Origin: Pseudomonas asiatica
Lineage (GTDB): Bacteria > Pseudomonadota > Gammaproteobacteria > Pseudomonadales > Pseudomonadaceae
Assembly: GCF_040214835.1 (NCBI RefSeq)
Contig: NZ_CP157874.1
Span: forward strand, 58,501-122,500
Direction: 5' to 3'
Length of the DNA: 64,000 nt
Both the position numbers and the translations under genes were made by a program. This document shows, one piece after another, positions 63,339 to 64,000 of the stretch (position 1 is the first letter of the stretch; the number at the start of each line of letters is the position of its first letter). The notes beneath the pieces were generated by a model. That model was not told the origin of the DNA. It searched no databases and worked only from the letters and a program-made list of their open reading frames with translations.

Positions 63339-63351
63339 CGCTCTTTAACAA
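63339..63351 (+). promoter_or_regulatory. boxA antitermination element of the rRNA leader
   Basis: CGCTCTTTAACAA matches the conserved boxA (TGCTCTTTAACA) that loads the Nus antitermination complex on rRNA transcripts; it lies 160 bases before the mature 16S start. Confidence 0.88.
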
Positions 63352-63473
63352 ATCGAATCAAGCAATTCGTGTGGGTGCTTGTGAGTACGGACTGATAGTC
63401 ACAAAGATTATCAGCATCACAAGTGGCCATGCGAGAAATCACATAGTCATTTGAGATTGCTGAGCCAAGTTTA

Positions 63474-63490
63474 GGGTTTCTTAAAAACCC
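63474..63490 (+). other. Leader hairpin next to the 16S 5' end
   Basis: GGGTTT and AAACCC form a 6-bp stem with loop CTTAA, 10 bases before the mature 16S start; probably part of the precursor processing region. Confidence 0.6.
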
Positions 63491-63500
63491 AAGCAGTATT

Positions 63501-64000
<500 letters not shown>

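Noticed and set aside
63158..63454. A 98-residue frame in the rRNA leader, and an overlapping minus-strand frame at 63203-63520
   Set aside because: They cover the rRNA promoters and boxA; this is untranslated leader.

Overview
The window is a GC-rich, densely coded piece of a Pseudomonas chromosome. Gene order (cox-cta-sco, metNIQ, katE, znuBC-zur-znuA, thrB, polA-ersA-engB, dsbA, dgcH, ampDh2, kinB/algB, gltP, pnt, gcd, rrn), the three families of Pseudomonas-type REP/BIME elements and the visible first 500 bases of a 16S rRNA gene all point to the Pseudomonas putida group. No tRNA, phage, integron, insertion sequence or CRISPR array was seen. This looks like core chromosome, not an island.

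Layout. 1-8380: an aa3-type cytochrome c oxidase locus on the + strand. It holds subunit II with a fused cytochrome c domain (cut by the window edge), subunit I, CtaG, subunit III, SURF1, a small SCO-like membrane protein, heme A synthase, heme O synthase and SCO1; one DUF2909 gene is inserted on the opposite strand. 8500-11020: metNIQ methionine importer (-). 11244-13379: katE. 13489-17332: a lipoprotein, znuB-znuC-zur (-) and divergent znuA (+) with a Zur-box-like site between them. 17434-21564: thrB, a DUF2782 protein and polA. 21713-21843: an ErsA-type small RNA with its own AlgU-like promoter. 21966-25536: engB, two cytochromes c, dsbA and an endonuclease/phosphatase-fold protein.

25564-37747 is an envelope and second-messenger neighbourhood: diguanylate cyclase DgcH, amidase AmpDh2, an EAL phosphodiesterase, the KinB/AlgB alginate-control pair, a BON protein, two tiny membrane proteins, an Ivy-type lysozyme inhibitor and GltP. 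Between the lysozyme inhibitor and gltP lies a roughly 740-base non-coding stretch with five good stem-loops and competing alternative pairings. It is the best candidate here for an undescribed RNA.

37984-43986: a fused SpmA/SpmB-like membrane protein, a four-gene MCE lipid-transport operon and a DUF5924 membrane protein. 44132-50397: an anchored M16 peptidase homologue, a Na/Pi-cotransporter family protein, TerC, a CitMHS transporter and a GFA protein. 50525-53533: a DUF4105 protein with an HExxH motif, translationally coupled to one of three tandem DUF2388 paralogues. 53841-59016: a DUF1127 protein with repeated operator-like motifs upstream, an acetyl-CoA hydrolase/CoA-transferase and the split transhydrogenase pntAA-pntAB-pntB. 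59455-62932: glutarate catabolism (gcdR, gcdH, gcdG). 62933-64000: three tandem rRNA promoters, a leader with boxA, and the 5' part of 16S rRNA.

Most intergenic gaps between convergent or serial genes hold inverted pairs of REP elements. Coordinates were read from the sequence. Family names come from recognition of motifs and gene order, not from a database search.
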